DNA of 12,313 nt from CAZKRL01 sp964555295. Its GTDB lineage: Bacteria > Bacteroidota > Bacteroidia > Flavobacteriales_D > Sanyastnellaceae. The notes beneath the pieces are model-generated. The model saw nothing but the letters and a program-made list of their open reading frames with translations, made no database searches and was not told the origin of the DNA. Location: contig CAZKRL010000055.1 of assembly GCA_964555295.1 (NCBI GenBank), positions 1 to 12,313 of the forward strand, read 5' to 3'. The translations under genes were made by a program, and so were the position numbers. This document shows positions 5,410 to 12,290 of this stretch, in pieces (within the stretch, counting starts at the first letter, position 1; each line of letters opens with the position of its first letter).

Positions 5410-6228
5410 GTGAAAAATACTATTTGCGTTGTTTTAATCGCTGTGCTCATTGCTTCTTGCAGTGAGTACAATAAGGTCTTGAAAAGCACTGATACCGAAT
5501 TAAAGTACACCAAAGCGGTAGAGTATTTCAATAAGGGGGAATACTATCGGTCACTGCCGATATTTGAGGAACTCATAGGCGTTACGCGAGGCAGTCAGCG
5601 TGCCGAGGATGTGCAGTTTTATTTTGCACGTTGTCAGTTTGGTGTTGATGATTATTACCTGGCCAATTATTACCTGAAGACTTTCGCAAAATCATTTCCA
5701 TCGAGTCCGCGTTCTGAGGAGTGTTTGTTTCTTGCCGCGGAATGCAGTTATAATTTGTCGCCGGGATACACCCTCGATCAAACCGAAACACGCTCTGCAA
5801 TTGATGAATACCAGTTGTTCCTCGATCAATACCCGGGCAGTCACCTCAAAGATTCAGCGGCGCATCGCATTGAAAGTCTTTCTTTCAAGCTAGAGAAGAA
5901 GAAGTTTGAGATTGCACGGCAGTATGCCACGACGATGCGTTACAATGCTGCGGTGATGGCACTCAATGATTTTCTTAAGGAATACCCGGCCTCCAACTAC
6001 AGGGAAGAGGCGATGTATCTGATTGTGAAAAGCCGTTACGAGCATGCGATGGGGAGTATTGAGTCGAAGAAAATGGATCGATTGCGTTTGGTTACGGAAA
6101 GTTTTCATACTTTCGCAAACTCTTTTCCAGAATCAGAGTTGTTAAACGATGCTGAGACTTACAAAAGGAGAGCAATCAAAGAGTTGGAAAAGGGGAGTAG
6201 TGAAACGGTAAATATTACAGATAATTAA
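5410..6228 (+). CDS. bamD: Outer membrane assembly lipoprotein BamD
   Basis: From the GTG at 5410 this is a 272-residue lipoprotein. The signal peptide is MKNTICVVLIAVLIAS with lipidated Cys17 (lipobox IASC). The mature part is BamD-like: SEYNKVLKSTDTELKYTKAVEYFNKGEYYRSLPIFEELI, then TPR-type helical repeats. These include FYFARCQFGVDDYYLANYYLKTFAKSFPSSPRSEE, EYQLFLDQYPGSHLKDSA and a third FL-EYPASNYREEA unit. BamD is the essential helical partner of BamA in outer-membrane beta-barrel assembly, anchored to the inner leaflet of the outer membrane. The frame stays open upstream to a TTG at 5368, but that version would put 14 polar residues before the signal peptide and would include the promoter box. 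rpoZ follows after a single base, so they form an operon. It is divergent from the oxoamine synthase gene. Confidence 0.93.
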   Translation: MKNTICVVLIAVLIASCSEYNKVLKSTDTELKYTKAVEYFNKGEYYRSLPIFEELIGVTRGSQRAEDVQFYFARCQFGVDDYYLANYYLKTFAKSFPSSPRSEECLFLAAECSYNLSPGYTLDQTETRSAIDEYQLFLDQYPGSHLKDSAAHRIESLSFKLEKKKFEIARQYATTMRYNAAVMALNDFLKEYPASNYREEAMYLIVKSRYEHAMGSIESKKMDRLRLVTESFHTFANSFPESELLNDAETYKRRAIKELEKGSSETVNITDN

Positions 6229-6229
6229 T

Positions 6230-6562
6230 ATGAGTACTTACAGAAATTCAACGGCGCCAAAGTCAACAATGACGCGTAATACAAGCGAACTCTACGACAA
6301 AGTTGGGGGGAATCTTTTCGAAGCCATAGTTTTATTGAGTAAGCGTTCAAATCAAATTAGCAAGGATATCAAAGAAGAGCTGAGTCAGAAGCTTGAGGAG
6401 TTTGGCGGTAACAATGATAACCTCGAGGAGGTGTTTGAAAACCGCGAGCAAATCGAAATCAGCCGTCATTATGAGCGTATGCCCAAGCCACCGAGCATAG
6501 CAATGCAGGAACTTTCTGAAGGAACGGTGTTTTTCCGATATCCGGAGGAGGAAGAGAAATAA
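6230..6562 (+). CDS. rpoZ: RNA polymerase omega subunit, Bacteroidota type
   Basis: This 110-residue protein matches the omega/Rpb6-like subunit of Bacteroidota. The polar N-terminus (about 20 residues) precedes TSELYDKVGGNLFEAIVLLSKRSNQISKDIKEELSQKLEEF, then an acidic NNDNLEEVFENREQIEISRHYERMPKPPSIAMQELSEGTVFFRYPE tail typical of this phylum. Omega helps fold and stabilise the beta' subunit. The divergence from proteobacterial RpoZ is normal for the phylum. The ATG comes one base after the bamD stop, so translation is probably coupled. An intrinsic terminator begins about 25 nt after the stop. The bamD-rpoZ order is common in Bacteroidota. Confidence 0.92.
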   Translation: MSTYRNSTAPKSTMTRNTSELYDKVGGNLFEAIVLLSKRSNQISKDIKEELSQKLEEFGGNNDNLEEVFENREQIEISRHYERMPKPPSIAMQELSEGTVFFRYPEEEEK

Positions 6563-6587
6563 AATTTAAGGACTTATTACTTTCAGA

Positions 6588-6616
6588 CCCTTTGGTTTTT
6601 GGCCAAAGGGTTTTTT
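6588..6616 (+). terminator. Intrinsic terminator after bamD-rpoZ
   Basis: The stem CCCTTTGG (6588-6595) pairs with CCAAAGGG (6603-6610), with a 7-nt loop and a run of six T at 6611-6616. It closes the plus-strand operon. On the minus strand the same hairpin lacks a downstream T run, so it would be a weaker stop for the converging GT2 gene, which ends at 6655. Confidence 0.9.
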
Positions 6617-6654
6617 ATGGATTGAACTTTTAGTCCATATGCCATCGACTGATT

Positions 6655-7371
6655 CTACCCTCTAGAGAAGATGTTGTACTTGAGGATACAATAGATGGCT
6701 CTAAAGCCATCTCTCCATCCGATTTTTTTACCTTCCTCATAGGTTCGGCCGTAATAAGAAATTCCCACTTCGTAAATTCTGATTTTTGGTATCCTCGAAA
6801 TGCGTGCAGTTACCTCAGGTTCAAACCCAAATCTCTTCTCTTTGAGGGTGATGTTTTGAATGATGTCACGTCGGAAAACTTTGTAGCATGTTTCCATATC
6901 GGTCAGGTTCAGATTCGTAAGGGCATTGCTTAGACCGGTGAGGAATTTGTTTCCTATCGTATGCCAGAAGAAGAGGATACGATGAGGTTTTCCACCCATG
7001 AATCTGCTGCCGTAAACAACGTCTGCGAAACCATTGATGAGGGGCTTCAGCAAGATGTTATATTCTTCAGGATCGTATTCAAGGTCTGCGTCTTGAATGA
7101 TTACAAAATCTCCGGTGGCGAGTTGAATACCCGTGTGCAGGGCGGCCCCTTTTCCTTGATTTACCTCGTGTTTGTGATACTGGATTGGGAAGTCTGGATT
7201 TTCACTTTGATATCGCCGAACAGCTTCTTCTGTGTCATCTTTAGAGCAGTCGTTGACAATGATAATTTCTTTACTGATACTTTGAACCAATTCTACTGCT
7301 TTTACCTTGTTCAGTATGAGGTGAATGGTTTTGCCTTCGTTGTAGGCCGGTATTACGATCGAAAGTTTCAT
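6655..7371 (-). CDS. GT2 glycosyltransferase, polyprenyl-phosphate sugar synthase type
   Basis: This 238-residue protein is a complete GT-A-fold family 2 glycosyltransferase of the dolichyl/undecaprenyl-phosphate mannose or glucose synthase type. Motifs in order: SIVIPAYNEGKTI (4-16), EIIIVNDCSKDDT (35-47), NQGKGAALHTG (71-81), the metal-binding DAD at 94-96 in IIQDADLEYDPEEY, YGSRFMGG (120-127), TDMETCYKVFRRD (157-169) and the C-terminal GRTYEEGKKIGWRDG (208-222). It has no C-terminal membrane segments, so it is a soluble or peripheral one-domain form acting on the cytoplasmic face. It would transfer a sugar from a nucleotide to a polyprenyl phosphate. The donor cannot be read from sequence. 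It starts 22 nt after the GT-C-like membrane protein gene with no promoter box between, so the two are probably co-transcribed. Confidence 0.92.
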   Translation of the reverse strand: MKLSIVIPAYNEGKTIHLILNKVKAVELVQSISKEIIIVNDCSKDDTEEAVRRYQSENPDFPIQYHKHEVNQGKGAALHTGIQLATGDFVIIQDADLEYDPEEYNILLKPLINGFADVVYGSRFMGGKPHRILFFWHTIGNKFLTGLSNALTNLNLTDMETCYKVFRRDIIQNITLKEKRFGFEPEVTARISRIPKIRIYEVGISYYGRTYEEGKKIGWRDGFRAIYCILKYNIFSRG

Positions 7372-7393
7372 TAAAATGAATTAGGGCGTGAAG

Positions 7394-8824
7394 TTAGTTT
7401 TTCTGATATAATCTGATTTCGTACAGATAATTATTGAGGGTGTAAAAATCATATTCGGGTTTAAAAACTTGCAGCAAAGTCAACGTTGTATCATTGTCTA
7501 CACGCTCTTTTGGGATTTCCATTTCATTGGGCCCGAAATGTCCGTCCCACACGATAAAATCACCTTTCACGGCATGACTAAGTTGATTCAACGACTCTAT
7601 CCGATCCGATGCGAACGGGTCAAGGTCAAGAAGCAAATTGAAATAGGGATGCGCTGCAAAGAACTTTGCTGAAGGGATGTTATACTTGCTTTTGAGGTAC
7701 TCGGCAACGCGCTTATTCTGTTTTTCTTCTTCACCCAATTCTGGAAATATCATGATTTCCTGCAATTGAAAATATCTTACTGTGGGTGGCATCGCGAGGG
7801 TTAATAGAGTTATTGAAGCGAGTAAAATCCTTCTTTGTAATGGTTTAATGCTCGGGGTTATGTCGTCGACACTTTTCACAGCCATAAGACAAACTGGTCC
7901 GGCTATAACAAACATTACGCGACCTAATCCAAGAGATGCCCACATACCCTGCCACCAGAGCACAGTGTGCGCAAGAAAATACCCCCATGATGAGCCAGCG
8001 ATGAGCCATACCCATACTTGATCGGTGAGCGACCATGTTGAACTTTTTAAAATATCAGAAACTTTCGGTGTCATCCTCACGGTTTGAAATACCCAGAGGA
8101 AGTATGCAAAGCCGAACAACGGAAATGCATAGAGGAAAAAATGATAGAAGGTGCCATGTCCGTACATGTCGAACGTGGTATTGACATATGGATTCGACTG
8201 GAATATCCAGAGCGTCTTTCCGGTAATGAAATACCCCAGAATATTAAATGCCAAACTCCCTATTAGCAGCCATGGAATGTATCGCCATCTTCGGGTGAAC
8301 GCGAAAAATAGCATGGCCAGAGCTACCATAACAAATCCTTCACTGCGGGCAAAGGGCATGAATCCCAGAATAGTTGCTGCTAACGCGAATTTCTTATTGA
8401 GAACAAGATGGATGAAGCGCAACAAGAAAAGCGCACAGATCATCTCTGTTAATCCGGAAATGGCGTTGCCCACAACAACGGGCATCCACAACATAATAAA
8501 AACCACTAACCAGGTTCTTTTTATATTGAGTTCTTTGGCAATTCCTAATGTCCACCAGGCCCCCAGAAAAATGAGCGCAATGTTTACAACCACAACAGCT
8601 TCAAATCCAAGCTGAGCAATAGGTGAGAAGAGAATGGTGAATACGGGCTTGCCCCATTGATCCATTAGTAGGTATTGATGTTGCCAGGAGTATCGCGACA
8701 TCTGGTAGTGGGTGATGCTATCAGCTCCCCCATTGAATCCTTCGCTGAGTAAGAAGTTGATGGCATAAAAAATTATCGCGGTGATAAAAACCCATTTCAC
8801 TCGTGCTTCTGTTGAGAGTTTCAT
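7394..8824 (-). CDS. Polytopic membrane protein, probable GT-C-type glycosyltransferase
   Basis: This 476-residue protein has roughly ten hydrophobic segments in its first 350 residues, starting with WVFITAIIFYAINFLL (11-26), and then a soluble tail of about 125 residues. After the first membrane helix comes an acidic, aromatic loop, GFNGGADSITHYQMSRYSWQHQ (29-50), followed by MDQWGKPVFTILFSPIAQLGFE (54-75). GT-C enzymes carry their catalytic Asp in this first outer loop, so Asp35 is the candidate. A later FARSEGFVM segment (about 158-166) also fits such proteins. I infer transfer of a sugar from a polyprenyl-phosphate donor to a glycan, lipid or protein on the outer face of the inner membrane, and the adjacent GT2 could make that donor. 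No family name can be assigned with certainty. A TACATTTG box ends 4 nt before the ATG. Confidence 0.75.
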   Translation of the reverse strand: MKLSTEARVKWVFITAIIFYAINFLLSEGFNGGADSITHYQMSRYSWQHQYLLMDQWGKPVFTILFSPIAQLGFEAVVVVNIALIFLGAWWTLGIAKELNIKRTWLVVFIMLWMPVVVGNAISGLTEMICALFLLRFIHLVLNKKFALAATILGFMPFARSEGFVMVALAMLFFAFTRRWRYIPWLLIGSLAFNILGYFITGKTLWIFQSNPYVNTTFDMYGHGTFYHFFLYAFPLFGFAYFLWVFQTVRMTPKVSDILKSSTWSLTDQVWVWLIAGSSWGYFLAHTVLWWQGMWASLGLGRVMFVIAGPVCLMAVKSVDDITPSIKPLQRRILLASITLLTLAMPPTVRYFQLQEIMIFPELGEEEKQNKRVAEYLKSKYNIPSAKFFAAHPYFNLLLDLDPFASDRIESLNQLSHAVKGDFIVWDGHFGPNEMEIPKERVDNDTTLTLLQVFKPEYDFYTLNNYLYEIRLYQKN

Positions 8825-8828
8825 TGGC

Positions 8829-8836
8829 CAAATGTA
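8829..8836 (-). promoter_or_regulatory. Likely -7 box, GT-C-GT2 genes
   Basis: On the minus strand TACATTTG matches TAnnTTTG exactly and is separated from the ATG at 8824 by GCCA. It sits in the 40-base gap after pyrF, so the glycosyltransferase genes may have their own start in addition to read-through from pyrF. Confidence 0.45.
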
Positions 8837-8864
8837 AATGTTCCCGAAATTGATTTTTCTCAGC

Positions 8865-9659
8865 TTACCCGAGCTCGATGAATCGAGCCATAGTACTTGT
8901 CATTGCAATACTTTCTTTTCTCGCTGCCGCCGCGAAATCACTGTTCGTGGAGGCGTAAAGAATGCTCCTCGATGCATTCACCAAAATGCCAACTTCTGGG
9001 TTCGTGGCATGCGTCATGACCTCCTCAAGACTTCCTCCTTGTGCACCAACGCCGGGAATTAATAGAAAATGGTTGGGAACGATGGAGCGCACTTGTTGCA
9101 GTTGCTCAATTCTTGTGGCGCCAACCACAAACATGGTGTCTTCCTCGCTGCCCCATGAGGCAACATCATGCAAAACTTTTTCGAAAAGCAATTCACTCCC
9201 TGCACGCTGCATTTCAAAATCCATTGCGCCCGGGTTCGAGGTGAGTGCCAATACAATAGCCCATTTGCCCGGATGTCCCAGGAACGGACTTACAGAATCT
9301 TTACCCATGTATGGGTGAATGGTCACAGCATCAGCACCCAAAGTTTCAAAGAAGGCGCGAGCATAGTAGCCGGATGTGTTGCCAATATCACCGCGCTTGG
9401 CGTCTGCAATGATGAGATGTTCACTTCCAATATAGTCAATGGTTTGCTGCAGTATCTCCCAGCCCTTTACGCCGTGGATTTCATAAAAAGCAAGATTGGG
9501 TTTGTATGCCACAGCATATTCTCGTGTAGCATCAATGATGGCTTGGTTGAATTCCAACATTCCCAGCCCTTTCGGAAGTTTTGTTGCATCAGTGTCCAGG
9601 CCAACGCAAAGGCAGGATTTTTTGCGTCGAATTAGCGCCGTGAGTTCTGATTTTGTCAT
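8865..9659 (-). CDS. pyrF: Orotidine-5'-phosphate decarboxylase
   Basis: This is a 264-residue type-2 OMP decarboxylase, which converts OMP to UMP in the last step of de novo pyrimidine synthesis. Landmarks: LCVGLDTD (17-24) at the N-terminus, YKPNLAFYE (52-60), the catalytic Asp-Lys-Asp cluster DAKRGD (86-91), HPYMGKDS (115-122), IPGVGAQGG (201-209) and VNASR (227-231), the last two forming the phosphate-binding site. I prefer the ATG at 9659, because an earlier in-frame ATG at 9680 would add seven residues and lie upstream of the presumed promoter box. The length fits the longer bacterial type-2 enzymes rather than the roughly 230-residue enterobacterial type. The GT-C gene follows after 40 bases on the same strand. 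It is divergent from etfB. Confidence 0.96.
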   Translation of the reverse strand: MTKSELTALIRRKKSCLCVGLDTDATKLPKGLGMLEFNQAIIDATREYAVAYKPNLAFYEIHGVKGWEILQQTIDYIGSEHLIIADAKRGDIGNTSGYYARAFFETLGADAVTIHPYMGKDSVSPFLGHPGKWAIVLALTSNPGAMDFEMQRAGSELLFEKVLHDVASWGSEEDTMFVVGATRIEQLQQVRSIVPNHFLLIPGVGAQGGSLEEVMTHATNPEVGILVNASRSILYASTNSDFAAAARKESIAMTSTMARFIELG

Positions 9660-9663
9660 GTGG

Positions 9664-9671
9664 CAAATATG
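9664..9671 (-). promoter_or_regulatory. Possible -7 box, pyrF
   Basis: On the minus strand CATATTTG matches TAnnTTTG at 7 of 8 positions and ends 4 nt before the ATG at 9659, with CCAC between. The spacing equals that of two other minus-strand genes in the window. The box lies only 12 bases from the etfB box on the opposite strand. Confidence 0.35.
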
Positions 9672-9683
9672 CGCATTCACACT

Positions 9684-9691
9684 TACTTTTG
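9684..9691 (+). promoter_or_regulatory. Likely -7 box, etfB-etfA
   Basis: TACTTTTG is an exact TAnnTTTG match ending 22 nt before the etfB ATG at 9714, the same spacing as for the DUF4160 gene. A second, imperfect box (CAAATTTG, 9697-9704) lies closer. No clear -33 TTTG is seen. Confidence 0.4.
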
Positions 9692-9713
9692 CCGCCCAAA
9701 TTTGAATGAGAAT

Positions 9714-10454
9714 ATGAAGATGTTAGTCTGTATCAGCAAGGCCCCTGATACCACTTCGAAAATCAATTTCACCGACGGCAACACGAAGTTCGATGAAAAC
9801 GGTGTGCAGTTCATTGTGAATCCTTATGATGAATGGTACGCTTTGGTGCGCGCACTGGAATTGAAAGAGTCGGGTGGTGGCAGTGTCACTATTTTATCGG
9901 TCGGTGGAACAGATTATGAGCCGGTGATTCGAAAGGCATTGGCCATTGGAGCTGATGAGGCGGTAAGAATTGATGCAGTAGAGCTCGATTCACTTTATGT
10001 TGCTAAACAAATAGCGGCATACGCAAAGGAGCAGTCATTCGATATCATTTTCTGTGGAAAGGAGACCATCAATTATAACGGTTCGGTAGTCGGCGGGATG
10101 TTGGCGGAGTTGTTGCAGCTCGCATATATTCCCCTTGCTACGAAACTGGAGATGACGGGTAATAGCGCCACTATCACGCGAGAATTCACAGGCGGTGAGG
10201 AAGTTGTGGAGGTTAATACTCCGTTCGTTCTGAGCGCCGCCAAGGGAATGGCAGAACAAAGAATTCCAAACATGAGAGGTATCATGGCAGCGAGAACAAA
10301 GGCCCTCACCGTAATTCCGGCGGCCGCTGCAGAGGCACATTCACAACTCACCTCATACAGTCTTCCTCCTGCAAAATCGGGTTGCAAATACCTTACTCCT
10401 GAGCAAGCCGGAGATCTCATTCAACTTCTTCACTCTGAAGCTAAAGCCCTATAA
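9714..10454 (+). CDS. etfB: Electron transfer flavoprotein subunit beta
   Basis: This 246-residue protein is the EtfB/FixA subunit. With EtfA it carries electrons from acyl-CoA and related dehydrogenases to the membrane quinone pool via ETF:quinone oxidoreductase. Landmarks: MKMLVCISKAPDT (1-12), VNPYDEWYALVRALELKE (35-52), ALAIGADEAVRI (75-86), the AMP-binding loop CGKETINYNGSVVGGM (114-129) and the partner-recognition segment EQRIPNMRGIMAARTK (181-196). I chose the ATG at 9714 because it begins exactly at the family N-terminus. The frame is open to an ATG at 9660, but that would add 18 unrelated residues and would span the promoter box. etfA follows 5 nt after the stop, so the two form an operon. 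Confidence 0.95.
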   Translation: MKMLVCISKAPDTTSKINFTDGNTKFDENGVQFIVNPYDEWYALVRALELKESGGGSVTILSVGGTDYEPVIRKALAIGADEAVRIDAVELDSLYVAKQIAAYAKEQSFDIIFCGKETINYNGSVVGGMLAELLQLAYIPLATKLEMTGNSATITREFTGGEEVVEVNTPFVLSAAKGMAEQRIPNMRGIMAARTKALTVIPAAAAEAHSQLTSYSLPPAKSGCKYLTPEQAGDLIQLLHSEAKAL

Positions 10455-10459
10455 AAATT

Positions 10460-11413
10460 ATGAAGTCGATTTTAGTATACGCAGAGCAGCACGCAGGGAA
10501 GTTCTCCCGCGGCTCACTTGAAGCCATTAGCTATGCATCTGATATGTCGGCCGGACACGAAGTCGTGGTGGTAACCAATGGATCTTTGAATTCGGATGGT
10601 GGCTTGGGAAGTTATGGCGCAAATAAAGTGCTTACTGCTGAGGTCAACACCAGTGACGCTCGTCAGCTCACGCGCTGCATTTGTGCTGCTGCTGAAAAAG
10701 TTGGCGCTGATGTTTTCATAACCGCGCATGATATTGCAGGGAAGCTCCTTGCACCAGGTGTTGCAGCTCGCTGGGATGCCGCATTTGCTGCGGGAGTGAT
10801 GTCGTTGCCTGATGCCGATGGAAAGGTTAAGCGCAGTGTATTCAGTGGCAAGGCGTTTGCTGAAGTTCAACTCAAGGGAAGTAAGAAAGTAATTACACTT
10901 ACTCCAAATACACATCCCGCAAAGAGCACCGGCAATGTTGCTGTTGTTGAGTCGTTCAGTGCAGATTTGGGCGCCGCAAGTATTACCGTGAAAGGTGTGC
11001 ACGCCGAGAGCAAGGATGGAGAGATTCCTTTGCCTGAAGCCAATATCGTTGTTAGCGCCGGTCGTGGAATGAAAGGACCTGAGCATTGGGCACCCATAGA
11101 GGAGTTAGCGAAAGTATTGGGAGCGGCAACGGCTTGCTCACGTCCAGTAGCCGATATCGGATGGCGCCCGCATCATGAGCACGTGGGTCAAACCGGCGTT
11201 ACCATTCGCCCGAATTTATACTTCGCGGTGGGCATCAGTGGAGCGATACAACATCTGGCCGGCGTGAATGGCAGCAAGACTATTGTTGTCATAAACAAAG
11301 ATCCTGAAGCACCGTTCTTCAAGGCAGCGGATTATGGAATTGTTGGTGACGCTTTTGAAGTATTGCCGAAAATCATCGATGCTGCAAAGGCCTTTAAGCG
11401 CGAAAACTCATAA
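10460..11413 (+). CDS. etfA: Electron transfer flavoprotein subunit alpha
   Basis: This 317-residue EtfA/FixB subunit is full length. Residues 1 to about 185 form the N-terminal alpha/beta domain (MKSILVYAEQHAGKFSRGSLEAI, within 1-23). The C-terminal FAD domain shows VVSAGRGMKGPEHW (197-210), the ACSRPVADIGWRPHHEHVGQTG segment (225-246), IRPNLYFAVGISGAIQHLAG (249-268) and KDPEAPFFKAADYGIVGD (280-297). These bind FAD and orient it toward partner dehydrogenases. There is no ferredoxin-like extension, so this is the ordinary, non-bifurcating-looking short form, although bifurcation cannot be ruled out from sequence. It is paired with etfB, 5 nt apart. The bifunctional nuclease family gene starts 49 nt downstream in the same direction and may be co-transcribed. 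Confidence 0.96.
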   Translation: MKSILVYAEQHAGKFSRGSLEAISYASDMSAGHEVVVVTNGSLNSDGGLGSYGANKVLTAEVNTSDARQLTRCICAAAEKVGADVFITAHDIAGKLLAPGVAARWDAAFAAGVMSLPDADGKVKRSVFSGKAFAEVQLKGSKKVITLTPNTHPAKSTGNVAVVESFSADLGAASITVKGVHAESKDGEIPLPEANIVVSAGRGMKGPEHWAPIEELAKVLGAATACSRPVADIGWRPHHEHVGQTGVTIRPNLYFAVGISGAIQHLAGVNGSKTIVVINKDPEAPFFKAADYGIVGDAFEVLPKIIDAAKAFKRENS

Positions 11414-11462
11414 TAACGATTTGAGCTTATCTTCGCATGAGCTGAACCTGCCTTATAACTGA

Positions 11463-12053
11463 ATGTCCAAGAAACCTATAGAAATCCGCGTTGTAGATAT
11501 CACACCAAGTGGTAGTAGCAGCGGTGCATATACTTTGGTGATGCAGGAGCTGGATGGCGTGAGGCGATTACCTGTTGTCATTGGCGGCGCAGAGGCACAA
11601 GCGATTGCGATTGAATTGGAGAAACTTTCCCCCAGCAGGCCACTTACTCACGACTTATTCCGCAATCTCGCCAACGCGTTCAATATCGTAATTGAAGAGG
11701 TTTTGATTTATAATCTGGTAGAGGGAATTTTCTTTTCTAAGTTGATTGCTATCCAGGACGACAAACGAATAGAGATAGACTCTCGCACAAGTGATGCCGT
11801 AGCGATTGCGGTTAGATTTAATTGTCCGATTTATTGTCTTGAATTTATTTTAACTACTGCAGGCGTAAGTCCCAATGATTCAGAAGAGGAGGAGGATGAC
11901 GTCCCTATGGATTTGGGCTCCGATGATTTCAATGATGAGGGTAATGAGTCACGAGAATTTTTGGAGCTACAATTAAAGCAAGCTCTTGAGGACGAAGATT
12001 ATGAGCGCGCTTCACAAATACGCGATGAGATCAAGAACCGTTTTGGTGAATGA
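11463..12053 (+). CDS. Bifunctional nuclease family protein with UVR domain
   Basis: This 196-residue protein has two parts. Residues 6-135 match the bifunctional nuclease (BFN, DUF151) domain, with GAYTLVMQELDG...LPVVIGGAEAQAIAIELE (21-53), TRPLTHDL-type SRPLTHDLF (58-66) and the hallmark DSRTSDAVAIAVR (106-118). After an acidic linker (about 138-163, rich in Glu and Asp) comes a UVR motif, FLELQLKQALEDEDYERASQIRDEIKNR (166-193), the helical hairpin used for protein contacts in UvrB, UvrC and Clp-associated proteins. BFN members have been reported to cut RNA and DNA, but the physiological role is unclear, and whether this one is active cannot be judged. The BFN-UVR fusion and the position behind etfBA are typical of Bacteroidota. 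Nothing suggests damage. Confidence 0.9.
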   Translation: MSKKPIEIRVVDITPSGSSSGAYTLVMQELDGVRRLPVVIGGAEAQAIAIELEKLSPSRPLTHDLFRNLANAFNIVIEEVLIYNLVEGIFFSKLIAIQDDKRIEIDSRTSDAVAIAVRFNCPIYCLEFILTTAGVSPNDSEEEEDDVPMDLGSDDFNDEGNESREFLELQLKQALEDEDYERASQIRDEIKNRFGE

Positions 12054-12199
12054 TTTTCCCAATGTATATGGGGGGACACTCCATTCTCACAACGAATTTG
12101 TCTAGATATCAATTTTAAATGTTCAGATGGAAGTGTTGCATTAAGTTGAGGACGGTTCGTCCGAACTTGGCTAAATTCGCGACCGGTTTCAAAAAAAGA

Positions 12200-12290
12200 G
12201 GAGAGGTGTCCGAGTGGTTGAAGGAGCACGCCTGGAAAGTGTGTATAGGTCTAAAGCTTATCGCGGGTTCGAATCCCGCCCTCTCCGCCA
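12200..12290 (+). tRNA. tRNA-Ser (anticodon GGA)
   Basis: The acceptor arms GGAGAGG (12200-12206) and CCTCTCC (12280-12286) pair perfectly. The discriminator is G and CCA is encoded at 12288-12290. The anticodon stem (CACGC with GTGTG, one G-U pair) frames the loop CTGGAAA, giving anticodon GGA, which reads UCC and UCU. A long variable arm, typical of class II tRNA-Ser, precedes the T arm GCGGG-TTCGAAT-CCCGC. It lies 146 bases after the nuclease gene, with no other feature seen between. Confidence 0.97.

Noticed and set aside
9660..9713. Longer etfB start at the ATG at 9660
   Set aside because: It would add 18 residues unlike any EtfB N-terminus, cover the presumed promoter and leave no room for the divergent pyrF control region.
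10514..11086. Long minus-strand open frame (190 codons) inside etfA
   Set aside because: It is antisense to a gene with full EtfA motifs, and its translation has no recognisable domain.
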